This document shows, in pieces, positions 52,022 to 61,157 of a DNA stretch of 64,000 bases; the first letter of the stretch is position 1; every line of letters begins with the position of its first letter. This stretch comes from Caballeronia sp. M1242 (GTDB lineage Bacteria; Pseudomonadota; Gammaproteobacteria; Burkholderiales; Burkholderiaceae): positions 1,178,001-1,242,000 of the forward strand of contig NZ_CP071129.1 of NCBI RefSeq assembly GCF_017220215.1, in the 5' to 3' direction. The notes under the pieces are model-generated. The model searched no databases. It worked only from the letters and a program-made list of their open reading frames with translations, and was not told the DNA's origin. The position numbers and the translations under genes are program-made.

Positions 52022-53128
52022 ATGATCTTTCCCTATCGACTCGAAGCGCGCCCGACGCCCTCGCGCGCCATGCAGCTTGCGGTTCCGGTCGTGGCGGCCG
52101 TGGCGACGCTGGTCATCGGCTTCCTGATTTTCAGCGTCGTCGGCCAGGACCCGCTGCGCGCGATGCACGCGTTCTTCATCGAGCCGCTCTCGACCGTGAA
52201 TGGCTGGTCCGAGCTCGTGCTGAAGGCGTCGCCGTTGTGCCTGATCGGACTCGGGCTCGCGGTCGGCTATCGCGCGAATGTGTGGAATATCGGCGCGGAA
52301 GGGCAGATGCTGCTCGGCGGCATCGTCGCGGGCGGCATTGCGATACACGTCGGCGATGCGTCCGGCTGGTGGACGCTGCCGCTCATGGTGATCGGCGGCA
52401 TCGCGGGCGGCATGCTGTGGGCCGCCATTCCGGCGCTGCTCAAAAGCCGCTTTAACACCAACGAGATTCTCACGAGCCTGATGCTCACGTACGTCGCGAC
52501 GCAGCTGCTGATCTATCTCGTGAGCGGCCCGTGGCGCGACCCGGAAGGCATGAACTTCCCGATTTCCGCGATGTTCGTCGACGACGCCTTGTTCCCGCGT
52601 CTCTATGGCGACTGGCACTGGAGCTTCCTGAAGGGCACGCGCATCAACGCGTCGGTGTTTCTGACGGTGATCGCGATTCCGCTCGTCTGGCTTTTCATGC
52701 GTAAGAGCTTCGCGGGCTTCCGGATGAACGTCGGCGGCCTCGCGCCGCTCGCCGCGCGCTACGCGGGCTTCTCGGACAAGAAGACCATCTGGACTTCACT
52801 GCTGCTTTCCGGCGGACTCGCGGGTCTCGCGGGCGTGGGCGAAGTCGCGGGACCGATCGGGCAGCTTCAGGCCGGCTGGTCGCCGGGTTACGGCTTCACC
52901 GCGATCATCGTCGTTTTCGTCGGGCGGCTGCATCCGGTGGGAATCGTGCTCGCGAGTCTGTTGATGGCGCTGCTGTACCTCGGTGGCGAAGCGGTGCAGA
53001 CATCGCTGCAATTGCCGCAGGCGCTCGCGGGCGTGTTTCAGGGGTTGCTGCTGTTTTGTCTGCTCGGCTGCGATCTGTTCGTGAATTACCGCATCAGGCG
53101 CAAGACCCCGGCGCACCGCGCTGCTTGA
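52022..53128 (+). CDS. Nucleoside-type ABC transporter permease 1
   Basis: A 368-residue permease of the branched-chain/nucleoside (BPD_transp_2) family, about ten membrane segments, with the motif VGYRANVWNIGAEGQM near residue 80 and LKSRFNTNEILTSLMLTYV. It starts 3 nt after the ATPase and fits the YufP position. It imports the ligand captured by the BMP protein encoded downstream, probably a purine nucleoside or base. Confidence 0.9.
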   Translation: MIFPYRLEARPTPSRAMQLAVPVVAAVATLVIGFLIFSVVGQDPLRAMHAFFIEPLSTVNGWSELVLKASPLCLIGLGLAVGYRANVWNIGAEGQMLLGGIVAGGIAIHVGDASGWWTLPLMVIGGIAGGMLWAAIPALLKSRFNTNEILTSLMLTYVATQLLIYLVSGPWRDPEGMNFPISAMFVDDALFPRLYGDWHWSFLKGTRINASVFLTVIAIPLVWLFMRKSFAGFRMNVGGLAPLAARYAGFSDKKTIWTSLLLSGGLAGLAGVGEVAGPIGQLQAGWSPGYGFTAIIVVFVGRLHPVGIVLASLLMALLYLGGEAVQTSLQLPQALAGVFQGLLLFCLLGCDLFVNYRIRRKTPAHRAA

Positions 53129-53150
53129 GACCGCATAAGAGAACTCGAAG

Positions 53151-54080
53151 ATGGATATCAATCAAGCCAGCAATCTTGCATCGAGCGCGGTCATCGCGGC
53201 CATTCCGCTGATGTACGCGGGCGCGGGCGAACTCGTCGCGGAGAAGTCGGGCGTGCTCAACCTGGGCGTCGAAGGCATGATGCTGATGGGCGCGGTCACG
53301 GGCTACGCGGTCACGTCGATCACGGGCAGTCCGTGGCTCGGCATCGTCGCGTCGGTATTCGCCGGGCTCGCGATGGCGCTGCTGTTCGGCTTCCTCACCA
53401 TCACGATGCTCGCGAATCAGGTCGCCACGGGCCTTTCGCTGACGATCTTCGGCATCGGATTCTCGGCGTACGTCGGCAAGCCGTACACGTCGGCCGCGGT
53501 GCGCGCGACCATCGACGTGCTGCCGATTCCTGGCCTCTCGTCGATTCCGGTTCTCGGCCCGGCGATCTTCTCGCTGACGCCGCTCGGCTATCTTGCGTTC
53601 GTCATGTTCGCGGTGATCGGCTGGTTCCTTTACAAGACCCGCGCGGGGCTTGTGCTGCGCTCGGTCGGCGAATCGCCGGCGGTGGCGCATTCGGTCGGCT
53701 TCCCGGTGGTCGGCGTGCGCTACGGCGCGACGCTTTTCGGCGGCGGCATGGCGGGCATCGCGGGCGGCTACTACTCGATCGTCTATCTGCACGTCTGGCA
53801 GGAGCAACTGACCTCAGGCCGCGGCTGGATTGCGCTCGCGCTCGTCGTCTTCGCGACGTGGCGGCCGGGGCGTCTCCTGATCGGCGCGCTGCTCTTCGGC
53901 GCGGTGATGGCGCTGCAGTTCTACGCGCAGGCCATCGGCGTGCCGGTGCCGACGCAGTTTCTCGCGATGCTGCCGTATATCGCGACCATCGTCGTGCTCG
54001 TGCTGATTTCGCGCAACCCGAACACGATCAAGCTCAACGCGCCTGCATCGCTCGGCAAGCCGTTTTTCGCAGCGAGTTGA
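53151..54080 (+). CDS. Nucleoside-type ABC transporter permease 2
   Basis: A 309-residue second permease of the same family (YufQ-like), starting with ASSAVIAAIPLMYAGAGELV and carrying KSGVLNLGVEGMMLMGAV. It begins 23 nt after permease 1. Together with the duplicated ATPase it makes a complete membrane part of the importer. A hairpin and repeat region follows before the binding-protein gene. Confidence 0.9.
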   Translation: MDINQASNLASSAVIAAIPLMYAGAGELVAEKSGVLNLGVEGMMLMGAVTGYAVTSITGSPWLGIVASVFAGLAMALLFGFLTITMLANQVATGLSLTIFGIGFSAYVGKPYTSAAVRATIDVLPIPGLSSIPVLGPAIFSLTPLGYLAFVMFAVIGWFLYKTRAGLVLRSVGESPAVAHSVGFPVVGVRYGATLFGGGMAGIAGGYYSIVYLHVWQEQLTSGRGWIALALVVFATWRPGRLLIGALLFGAVMALQFYAQAIGVPVPTQFLAMLPYIATIVVLVLISRNPNTIKLNAPASLGKPFFAAS

Positions 54081-54092
54081 AGCGCGTGGCGC

Positions 54093-54131
54093 GCCGGCAT
54101 TTTGCATTCGCGGTACCGCATGCAAAGTGCC
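54093..54131. repeat. Inverted-repeat element upstream of bmp gene
   Basis: GCCGGCATTTTGCATTCG (54093-54110) lies next to GCATGCAAAGTGC (54118-54130), which pairs with it imperfectly across a GGTACC centre. A perfect 18-bp inverted copy of the first segment recurs at 55736-55753, after dodecin. ATGCAAAA-type octamers also occur at 54239-54246 and 55415-55422. Confidence 0.6.
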
Positions 54132-54271
54132 GCATTCAATTTGCGCGGTCGGTGTGTGTTGTTCCGCCACCGCACCGCGCGCGCCTGAGGTTCCGCCGAG
54201 TTTTTTGACCGACGAAACTTCAGGCGAACCGTTTCCCGTTTTGCATACAACATCCAAAGAGGAGCATCACG

Positions 54272-55357
54272 ATGCAAAAAACCTGGCTGAAGGCGATCAC
54301 GGCCACTGTCGCGCTCTCCGCGACGCTCGCCGCCGCGAGTGCGCGAGCCGCCGACGCCCCGGGCGTCGCCTTCGTCTATCTCGGCAATCCGGGCGATGCG
54401 GGCTGGACCTTCGCGCACGACGCCGGCAGCAAGGAAGCCGAAGCGAAGTTCGGCAACAAGATCAAGATCACGCGCGTCGAGAACGTGCCGGAATCCGCGG
54501 ACTCCGAACGCGTGTTCCGCGATCTGGCTAACAAGGGCAACAAGGTCATCTTCGGCACGAGCTTCGGCTATCAGGACTTCCAGCTGAAGGTCGCGAAGGA
54601 CTTTCCCGACACGATCTTCCTGACCGCGACGGGCTTCAAGAAAGCAAAGAACTTCGGCACGTACGATGTTCGTATGTATCAGGGCGCGTATCTCGCGGGC
54701 ATTGCGGCGGCCTATGTGACGAAGACGAATACGCTGGGCTTCGTCGCGTCGGTGCCGATTCCCGAAGTGGTCCGCAACATCAACGCTTACACGTTGGGCG
54801 CGCGTTCGGTGAATCCGAAGATCCATACGAAGGTCATCTGGATCAATAGCTGGTTCGATCCGGGCAAGGAAAAGCAGGCGGCCGAGACGCTGATCGGACA
54901 GGGCGCGGACGTGCTGCTGCAGAACACCGATTCGAACGCGACGCTCAACACCGCGAACGAAAAGCATGTGCATGCGTTCGGCTGGGATTCGAACATGAAG
55001 AAGTTCGGCCCGGATGCGCATCTGGGTTCCGTGGTCGCGCACTGGGGCGTGTACTACAACGACGTGATCCAGAAGGTGCTCGACGGCAAGTGGAAGAACG
55101 ATCCGGTGTGGCTCGGCATCCCGCAAAAGGCCGTGGACCTGGAGGATCTGAACACCGGCGCGATTCCGGCGAAGGCGGTGCAGGCCGTTGCAGCGAAGCG
55201 CGACGAACTGCACTCGGGCAAGTGGGATGTCTTCAGCGGTCCGATCAAGGATCAGTCGGGCGCGGAAAAGGTGCCGACGGGTAAGACGCTGACGGATCCG
55301 GAGCTGCAGCGTATCAACTGGTATGTGGAAGGCGTGGACGGGTCGCTGCCGAAGTAA
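54272..55357 (+). CDS. BMP-family ABC transporter substrate-binding protein
   Basis: A 361-residue periplasmic binding protein of the basic membrane protein (BMP/PnrA) family, the ligand-binding partner of the two permeases and ATPase upstream. The signal peptide ends about ASARA/ADAP. The family features are VAFVYLGNPGDAGWTFAHD, GTYDVRMYQGAYLAG and WINSWFDPGKEKQAAE. It has no lipobox cysteine, so it would be soluble in the periplasm, unlike the lipoprotein forms of Gram-positives. Ligand probably a purine nucleoside, base or urate-like compound; inferred from context. Confidence 0.9.
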   Translation: MQKTWLKAITATVALSATLAAASARAADAPGVAFVYLGNPGDAGWTFAHDAGSKEAEAKFGNKIKITRVENVPESADSERVFRDLANKGNKVIFGTSFGYQDFQLKVAKDFPDTIFLTATGFKKAKNFGTYDVRMYQGAYLAGIAAAYVTKTNTLGFVASVPIPEVVRNINAYTLGARSVNPKIHTKVIWINSWFDPGKEKQAAETLIGQGADVLLQNTDSNATLNTANEKHVHAFGWDSNMKKFGPDAHLGSVVAHWGVYYNDVIQKVLDGKWKNDPVWLGIPQKAVDLEDLNTGAIPAKAVQAVAAKRDELHSGKWDVFSGPIKDQSGAEKVPTGKTLTDPELQRINWYVEGVDGSLPK

Positions 55358-55377
55358 GGCGCGTAGTCAGCCGAAAC

Positions 55378-55405
55378 GAAAACCGCGCCCGAGGGCGCGG
55401 TTTTC
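55378..55405. terminator. Bidirectional terminator between bmp and dodecin genes
   Basis: GAAAACCGCGCCC (55378-55390) pairs with GGGCGCGGTTTTC (55393-55405), a perfect stem with A- and T-runs on both sides. The two genes converge here. Confidence 0.9.
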
Positions 55406-55438
55406 ACTTATGGCATGCAAAACGCCAACACTCGACGC

Positions 55439-55648
55439 TCAATCATCGATCCGCAGCCCCACCTTGATCGTCACCTGCCAATGCAGGACCTCGCCGTTCT
55501 CGATATGCCCGCGCGTCTCGGTCACTTCGAACCAGTGCATATTGCGCAAGGTCTTCGAAGCCTTGGCCAGCGCCACGCGCACGGCGTCGTCGCTCGATTG
55601 AGTCGAGGAGCCGGTGAGTTCGATCTGCTTATAAACGTGATCCGACAT
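55439..55648 (-). CDS. Dodecin family flavin-binding protein
   Basis: A 69-residue dodecin, which forms a hollow dodecamer that binds riboflavin/FMN and protects or stores flavin. The family pattern is clear: [22 protein letters not shown], then [20 protein letters not shown] and HWQVTIKVG, ending LRIDD. The conserved Trp-flavin stacking residue is in MHWFEV. GGAGAA lies just upstream of its ATG. Confidence 0.92.
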   Translation of the reverse strand: MSDHVYKQIELTGSSTQSSDDAVRVALAKASKTLRNMHWFEVTETRGHIENGEVLHWQVTIKVGLRIDD

Positions 55649-55735
55649 GCTGTTCTCCTTGTGGTTTGCTCGGACTTCGATCCAGCAAGGCGCGCGCCAC
55701 GGCGCATCGAGGCTGCCGTGTCACGCAGGAGACAT

Positions 55736-55753
55736 CGAATGCAAAATGCCGGC
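55736..55753. repeat. Second copy of the 18-bp inverted repeat
   Basis: CGAATGCAAAATGCCGGC is the exact reverse complement of 54093-54110. The pair flanks the BMP and dodecin genes. It falls just past the end of the 148-residue protein gene that begins at 56202. Confidence 0.7.
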
Positions 55754-55755
55754 CT

Positions 55756-56202
55756 TCAACGCAGCGGACGCGAAGCGGCGTCGCCTGCATCCTGACGGCG
55801 CGTGCCACGGCGTCTGCGAGCCGAAACGGTCGCGCCGAATTCGCTCAGAATCTGCGTGCGGGCGCGACTTGCAAAGACAAGAAAGCCGAAGCCGTTCGCC
55901 TCATACCAGTAGCCGCCGTTCTCGAGTCCGTCGAGCGGCTGCTCCAGCGCATTCGTGATGGATTCGACGCAGCGCCGGTGCAACTCGTCGATGGCCGGGT
56001 ATGGCGGCTGGGCGCCGCGCACGCTGCACAGCAGGACATCGAGTCCTGGAAGCGCATGGGCATACAGCACCGGTTCGTCCTGCGCGCGAGCGCGTGCAAT
56101 CTTGGTATCGAGCTGGCCAAACGGCTTGAAATGCCGCAGCACGGCGAGAAACGACTCATCGCCATCAGCCTTCACGCGTCTACGCTTTTTCGGGAAGGAC
56201 AT
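55756..56202 (-). CDS. Unrecognised conserved-type protein, about 148 residues
   Basis: I do not recognise this protein. The central part (about residues 18-120) has a regular mix of helices and strands, with KPFGQLDTKIARARAQDEP, the Cys-containing GLDVLLCSVRGAQPPYP and GYWYEANGFGFLVFA. The last 20 residues are Arg-rich and may be frame-extension rather than true protein. Starts at 56202 (MSFPKKRRRVKADGD) and 56247 (MRTLRFLQFFFRR) are both possible; the first gives 148 aa. It has no signal peptide. A small soluble protein is the most that can be said. Confidence 0.45.
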   Translation of the reverse strand: MSFPKKRRRVKADGDESFLAVLRHFKPFGQLDTKIARARAQDEPVLYAHALPGLDVLLCSVRGAQPPYPAIDELHRRCVESITNALEQPLDGLENGGYWYEANGFGFLVFASRARTQILSEFGATVSARRRRGTRRQDAGDAASRPLR

Positions 56203-56586
56203 AAAAACTCGCCTGAAAAAGAATTGCAAGAAACGCAGCGTCCTCATGCGGCCACTCCCGTCTTGCGTGCCGCACGTCGATCTTTTATAGCGCATCGATG
56301 TGATCGGGTCACGGTGATTCGGGCCTCCGGAACGCGCGATCGGCAAAATCGCCGACAGGCGTCAGAAGCGCATGAATCGTGCCGATGACCCGTTGGCGGC
56401 CCGCTGGCATCCCCTCGGCATTTCCTATGGGTATCTATCTGACATCTGTCTCAATAATAGTCCTGCTGTGCGCCGCGCGAATAGCCTTCGCGAAGAAAAA
56501 AAGCGCCCATGCTAACGAAAGGCGGATAGGGCGCCCCAAAGCGGGGCTCTTAAGGCCCGCTCGTTGCGCTCGACGCGCTCGCTTGT
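56203..56586. other. Intergenic region between the 148-residue gene and mscL
   Basis: These 384 nt contain no supported gene. The mscL terminator hairpin lies at 56495-56534. A second hairpin-forming stretch (GCCCC/GGGGC around 56533-56547) follows. A 76-codon plus-strand reading frame here overlaps the terminator and was not accepted. Confidence 0.5.
56495..56534 (-). terminator. Terminator of mscL
   Basis: On the minus strand GCGCCC (56534-56529) pairs with GGGCGC (56508-56503) and is followed by TTTTTTT (plus-strand A-run 56496-56502). It is the natural terminator of the minus-strand mscL gene. Confidence 0.6.
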
Positions 56587-57030
56587 CTAGACGCGCGGCG
56601 TCTTCTTGAGTTCATCGCGGATTTCGCGCAGAAGCAGCACGTCTTCGGGCGGCGCGGCGGGCGCCGGCGTTTCGGTGGGCTTGCGCAGATTGTTGATGAA
56701 CTTGACCATCAGAAAGATGATGAATGCGAGGATGATGAAGTTGATCAGCACGGTGATGAACGAGCCGTAGCCGAACACCGCCACGCCCGCGGTTTGCAGA
56801 TCCTTGTACGAATCGGGATTGCCTTTGAAGGTCGGCGGTATGTGTCCGAGCCGGATGAAGAGATTCGAGAAATCGAGCCCGCCTGTCGCGAGGCCGACGA
56901 CCGGCATGATCAAATCCTTGACGACGGAGTTCACGATAGTCGAGAACGCGCCCCCGATGATGACGCCGACTGCGAGGTCCATGACGTTGCCCTTGAGGGC
57001 GAAATTCTTGAATTCCTCGATCATGCTCAT
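56587..57030 (-). CDS. mscL: Large-conductance mechanosensitive channel
   Basis: MscL is the pentameric inner-membrane channel that opens under hypo-osmotic shock. The 147-residue product starts [23 protein letters not shown] and has TM1 ([22 protein letters not shown]), the periplasmic loop, TM2 ([18 protein letters not shown]) and the cytoplasmic helix. AGGAGGAAT 8 nt upstream places the start at 57030; the internal ATG at 57024 is an alternative. An upstream in-frame extension was discarded. Confidence 0.95.
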   Translation of the reverse strand: MSMIEEFKNFALKGNVMDLAVGVIIGGAFSTIVNSVVKDLIMPVVGLATGGLDFSNLFIRLGHIPPTFKGNPDSYKDLQTAGVAVFGYGSFITVLINFIILAFIIFLMVKFINNLRKPTETPAPAAPPEDVLLLREIRDELKKTPRV

Positions 57031-57215
57031 GCGGGGATTCCTCCTTTTCAGGTCCGAAACGATTGTTGTGAGGGTGCGGCGGGACACGAGCGCGCGCCGC
57101 TTCTTCGAGCGCGAGCATTACTGCGCAAGCCGTGCGTTTTGCTCGCAGGCAAGGCAATGATAGTCAATCCGGTGGCGCGTCGCGCGGCGAGTGACTGCGT
57201 GGGCGATACGTACGG

Positions 57216-58601
57216 CTATGCAGCCTTAACGCGCCCCACGCTGATCGCCGCGCAAAAGGCCGCGTGATCCGCGACGGTCTGAGCGCCGTATCGCTCGGCC
57301 CAGACCGCGTAGGCGGCGTCGAGCTTGTCTGATGCGCCGCAGTAGCCCGCGATGAGCGCCGGGTCGCCGGTGCGCGCATGAGCGCGGGCGAGCAGCAGTC
57401 CGAGACACCACGCGTAGAAGTCGAACGTGGCGCCATGCAGCCAGTCGACGGGAACGGAGCCGCGAATTTGCTTCATCTGGCGTACGTAGAAATCGCGCCC
57501 GGCGATGGTCGTCCAGCCGAGCAGCGCATCGGATGAGCTTTGCAGGAGCCGCTGACCATGCACGACGCGCCTGCCCTGATGCCGGAACGGCTCTTCCAGC
57601 GGCGGAACGAACGGCGCGGCGGCCGGCACGATGCCTTCCTTCACTTGCATGAAGATCGGATCGCCAAGCGCGCGGCCGATCAACAGCACGAGATACGCAC
57701 GCGTGCCGACGCTTCCTACGCCGACCACCCGATGCGCGACATCCACGACATCGTAGCGTTCGAGCATCATGCGCCACTCGCCCGCGATGGTCTGCAGATA
57801 CGCCCTGAAGCCGTCGATGACGTGATTCTTCTCGGCGGCGTCGAGTTGCGTTAGGATCGGCGGATCGACCTTGAAGCGCCAGCTTTTGCCGGCCGGCTCA
57901 GCGACCTTCGCGAGCATCGTCGCGTGCGAGCGTTTCATCGCGCGCTCGACGGTGCGCTCGATGGTGGCTTTTTCGTCGGCGTCGAGATGCGTGGGCGCGT
58001 CGATGTGCAGTGCGCTCGCGTAAGAGCGCATCTGCCACAAATCGTACGGGCTCACCTGGCGCAGTTCGTTCATCGTCGTGCGGTACGCCTCGCACGCGGA
58101 ACGCACGGCGCGCTCGCGACCTTGCATGTCCACGTTGTTTTCGCGGGCCGCGACGTTGATGCTCGCGGTCAGGCGCTTCACGTCCCATTCCCACGGAGCG
58201 ACGATCGTTTCGTCGAAATCGTTCAGATCGAATACGACGTCCTGACGCGGCGTGCGAAAGAGTCCGAAGTTATTGATGTGCGCGTCGCCGTCGATCATCA
58301 CGTTGTGGCCGATCGACGGCGATCTCGACAGATCCCACGCCATGACGGTCGCCGCGCCGCGCAGAAACGCGAACGGCGATTCGGCCATGCGCGACATGCG
58401 CAGCGGCACGAGCCGCTCCTGTCGTCCGGCGTTGACGGCGAGCACGCGCTCGACGGGATCGGGGCGGTCCGGCTCGGGCTGCCAGTTCGCGTGGGCTTCG
58501 AAAGGGATGGCGTCGCGCAGCGCGCGGCCGGCGGCACGGCTTTCGTCGGCGGTGCCGCTGGCTTGCGATGTCGTCGGGATGGAGCTGAAGCGCGTGGACA
58601 A
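57216..58601 (-). CDS. DUF2252 family protein (kinase-like fold)
   Basis: A 461-residue DUF2252 protein. The family has an aminoglycoside-phosphotransferase-like pattern, visible here as GDAHINNFG (105-113) and DLNDFDE (125-131), preceded by FLRG (79-82). The biochemical role is unknown. I chose TTG 58601, because GGAGG lies 5 nt upstream and no ATG is in a suitable place; a longer in-frame extension was rejected. It is divergent from the glgX gene, 205 nt away. Confidence 0.85.
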   Translation of the reverse strand: MSTRFSSIPTTSQASGTADESRAAGRALRDAIPFEAHANWQPEPDRPDPVERVLAVNAGRQERLVPLRMSRMAESPFAFLRGAATVMAWDLSRSPSIGHNVMIDGDAHINNFGLFRTPRQDVVFDLNDFDETIVAPWEWDVKRLTASINVAARENNVDMQGRERAVRSACEAYRTTMNELRQVSPYDLWQMRSYASALHIDAPTHLDADEKATIERTVERAMKRSHATMLAKVAEPAGKSWRFKVDPPILTQLDAAEKNHVIDGFRAYLQTIAGEWRMMLERYDVVDVAHRVVGVGSVGTRAYLVLLIGRALGDPIFMQVKEGIVPAAAPFVPPLEEPFRHQGRRVVHGQRLLQSSSDALLGWTTIAGRDFYVRQMKQIRGSVPVDWLHGATFDFYAWCLGLLLARAHARTGDPALIAGYCGASDKLDAAYAVWAERYGAQTVADHAAFCAAISVGRVKAA

Positions 58602-58806
58602 ACGTGCCTCCTTCGGCGAGCGAATGCTGCATGTGCGATGGACAGGCCAGCATACCGCAGATCGCGCGCGGTAACGGGGCGCAACTCGGAAAGCGCTGCT
58701 TCGCCGATGCCGGGCACATGCCTTGCTCTTACCCAATCCGCTTAATGCCGTGCAATGCGGCACCCTTATCCCGACGCATCGCGCGTCATTCTCTGCCGAT
58801 CATCTC

Positions 58807-61020
58807 ATGCCGAATCAATTCCGCATTGCCGAAGGGTCCCCGTTTCCGCTTGGCGCCACGTGGGACGGAAACGGCGTCAACTTCGCCCTGTTTTCAGCGA
58901 ACGCGACGAAAGTCGAACTGTGCCTCTTCGACGAGAAAGGCGAAAAGGAAACGCAGCGCATCGAGCTGCCCGAATACACCGACGAAGTCTGGCACGTCTA
59001 TCTGCATGGCCTGGCGCCGGGCGCCGTGTACGGCTACCGCGTGCACGGGCCCTACGAGCCGGAGAACGGGCATCGCTTCAATCCGAACAAGCTGCTGCTC
59101 GACCCGTACGCGAAGGCGCACGTCGGCGAGATGAAGTTCGACCCGGCGCTCTTCGGCTATACGCTCAACGCGGAAGGCGACGATCTGACCTTCGACGAAC
59201 GCGACAGCGCGCCGTTCATGCAGAAATGCCAGGTGATCGACCAGAACTTCACGTGGACTCATGCGACGCGCGTGCGCGTGCCATGGGAACACACGATCTT
59301 CTACGAGACGCACGTGCGCGGCTTCACCAAGCGGCACCCGGCGATTCCGGAAAACATGCGCGGGACGTTCGAAGGGCTCGGACAGAAGGAAGTGGTCGAT
59401 TACATCAAGAGCCTCGGCGTGACCTCCGTCGAGCTGCTGCCGATTCACGCGTTCGTGAACGATAGCTATCTGCTCGACAAGGGCCTCACGAACTACTGGG
59501 GCTATAACACCATCGGCTTTTTCGCGGCCGATCCGCGCTATTTCTCGCGCGGAGCCGGCGTCGTCGCGGAGTTCAAGGAGATGGTCGACCGCTTGCACGA
59601 AGCCGGCCTCGAAGTGATTCTCGACGTGGTCTATAACCACACCGCCGAAGGCAACGAGCGCGGGCCGACGCTGTCGTTCCGCGGCATCGACAACGCGTCG
59701 TACTACCGGCTGATGCCGGACCAGACGCGCTACTACATCAACGACACGGGCACGGGCAACACGCTCAATCTTTCGCATCCGCGCGTCTTGCAGATGGTCA
59801 CCGACAGCCTGCGCTACTGGGTAACGGAGATGAACGTCGACGGCTTCCGTTTCGATCTCGCGACGATTCTCGGCCGCGAGCCGTATGGCTTCGACGAAGG
59901 CGGCGGCTTCCTCGACAGTTGCCGGCAAGACCCGATTCTCTCCAGCGTCAAGCTGATCGCCGAACCGTGGGATTGCGGTCCCGGCGGCTATCAGGTCGGC
60001 GGCTTCCCGCCGGGCTGGGCCGAATGGAACGACCGCTATCGCGATACCGTGCGCGCGTTCTGGAAGGGCGACGAGGGCGAATCCGCGGAACTGGCGACGC
60101 GCATCACCGCTTCGGGCGACAAGTTCAACAAGCGCGGGCGTCGTCCGTGGGCGAGCGTGAACTTCATCACGGCGCACGACGGCTTCACGCTCAACGATCT
60201 CGTGTCCTACAACGACAAGCACAACGAGGCGAACGGCGAGGACAACAAGGACGGTCATTCGGACAACAAATCGTGGAACTGCGGCGTCGAAGGCCCGACC
60301 GACGACCCGGAGATCCGCGCGCTGCGCGAGCGCCAGAAGCGCAATCTGCTCGCGACGCTGCTGTTCTCGCAAGGCACGCCGATGGTCCTCGCGGGCGACG
60401 AGTTCGGCCGCACGCAGCAGGGCAATAACAACGCGTATTGTCAGGACAACGAGATCAGCTGGGTGGACTGGGAGGGCATCGACGACGACGGCCGCGCGCT
60501 CACCGAGTTCGTGCGCAAGCTGACGACGCTGCGCCACACGCTGCCGGTGCTGCGACGCCAGCGCTTCCTGACGGGCGAAGTCCGTGAGGATATGGGCGTG
60601 GCCGACGTGAAATGGCTGAGTCCGAGCGGGGACGAGCTCACGCCCGAGCAGTGGGGCGACCCCGGCATGCGCTGCTTCGGTCTCGTGATAGACGGCCGCG
60701 CGCAGGCCACCGGCATCCGCAAGCCGGCATCGGACGCGACGCTTCTGTTGATCGTGAACGCGTACCACGATGTCGTCGATTTCACGCTGCCGGACATTCC
60801 CGGCCCCGATCAATGGAGCTGTCTGATCGACACGAACGCGCCGGTTCGCGAGGAACTGCCGCAGTTCGATTCGGGCGATGTCTATCAGGTCACGGGCCGG
60901 TCGCTGCTGCTTTTCGCGCTTCAGGCGCGCGGGGCCACGAAACGCGTGTTCGAGCGGCTGGAAGAAGCGCTGACCGACGACGTGCCGCCGGAGCAGGGCG
61001 ACACGCCGTCCGCCAGTTGA
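58807..61020 (+). CDS. glgX: Glycogen debranching enzyme GlgX
   Basis: A GH13 isoamylase-type enzyme that removes alpha-1,6 branches from phosphorylase-limited glycogen. The 737-residue product has an N-terminal CBM48 domain (FALFSANATKVELCLFD), the catalytic barrel with Asp350 (DGFRFD), Glu386 (LIAEPWDCG) and Asp458 (AHDGFTLND), and a C-terminal beta domain. ATG 58807 (MPNQFRIAEGSPFPLGA) is the family start; earlier in-frame starts add atypical sequence. The length is above E. coli GlgX (657) and closer to TreX/isoamylase-like enzymes. No other glycogen gene is in the window. Confidence 0.94.
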   Translation: MPNQFRIAEGSPFPLGATWDGNGVNFALFSANATKVELCLFDEKGEKETQRIELPEYTDEVWHVYLHGLAPGAVYGYRVHGPYEPENGHRFNPNKLLLDPYAKAHVGEMKFDPALFGYTLNAEGDDLTFDERDSAPFMQKCQVIDQNFTWTHATRVRVPWEHTIFYETHVRGFTKRHPAIPENMRGTFEGLGQKEVVDYIKSLGVTSVELLPIHAFVNDSYLLDKGLTNYWGYNTIGFFAADPRYFSRGAGVVAEFKEMVDRLHEAGLEVILDVVYNHTAEGNERGPTLSFRGIDNASYYRLMPDQTRYYINDTGTGNTLNLSHPRVLQMVTDSLRYWVTEMNVDGFRFDLATILGREPYGFDEGGGFLDSCRQDPILSSVKLIAEPWDCGPGGYQVGGFPPGWAEWNDRYRDTVRAFWKGDEGESAELATRITASGDKFNKRGRRPWASVNFITAHDGFTLNDLVSYNDKHNEANGEDNKDGHSDNKSWNCGVEGPTDDPEIRALRERQKRNLLATLLFSQGTPMVLAGDEFGRTQQGNNNAYCQDNEISWVDWEGIDDDGRALTEFVRKLTTLRHTLPVLRRQRFLTGEVREDMGVADVKWLSPSGDELTPEQWGDPGMRCFGLVIDGRAQATGIRKPASDATLLLIVNAYHDVVDFTLPDIPGPDQWSCLIDTNAPVREELPQFDSGDVYQVTGRSLLLFALQARGATKRVFERLEEALTDDVPPEQGDTPSAS

Positions 61021-61087
61021 CGCATGGGCTCCCGCCGATAACGCGGGAGCCCGTGTCGATTGGTTATCATGCGATCTTTGCAATCGC

Positions 61088-61113
61088 AAAAGGCGGCGCA
61101 AGCCGCCTTTTTT
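61088..61113 (+). terminator. Terminator after glgX
   Basis: AAAGGCGGC (61088-61096) pairs with GCCGCCTTT across GCAA, followed by a T-run. A strong intrinsic terminator. Confidence 0.88.
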
Positions 61114-61157
61114 CTTTCCACGATGCCTTCTTCACGTTCCCTCCGACGCTCCCTCGC

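Noticed and set aside
56379..56609. 76-codon plus-strand frame with a signal-peptide-like start (MGIYLTSVSIIVLLCAAR)
   Set aside because: It runs through the mscL terminator hairpin and into antisense mscL; the C-terminal part is Arg-rich noise.
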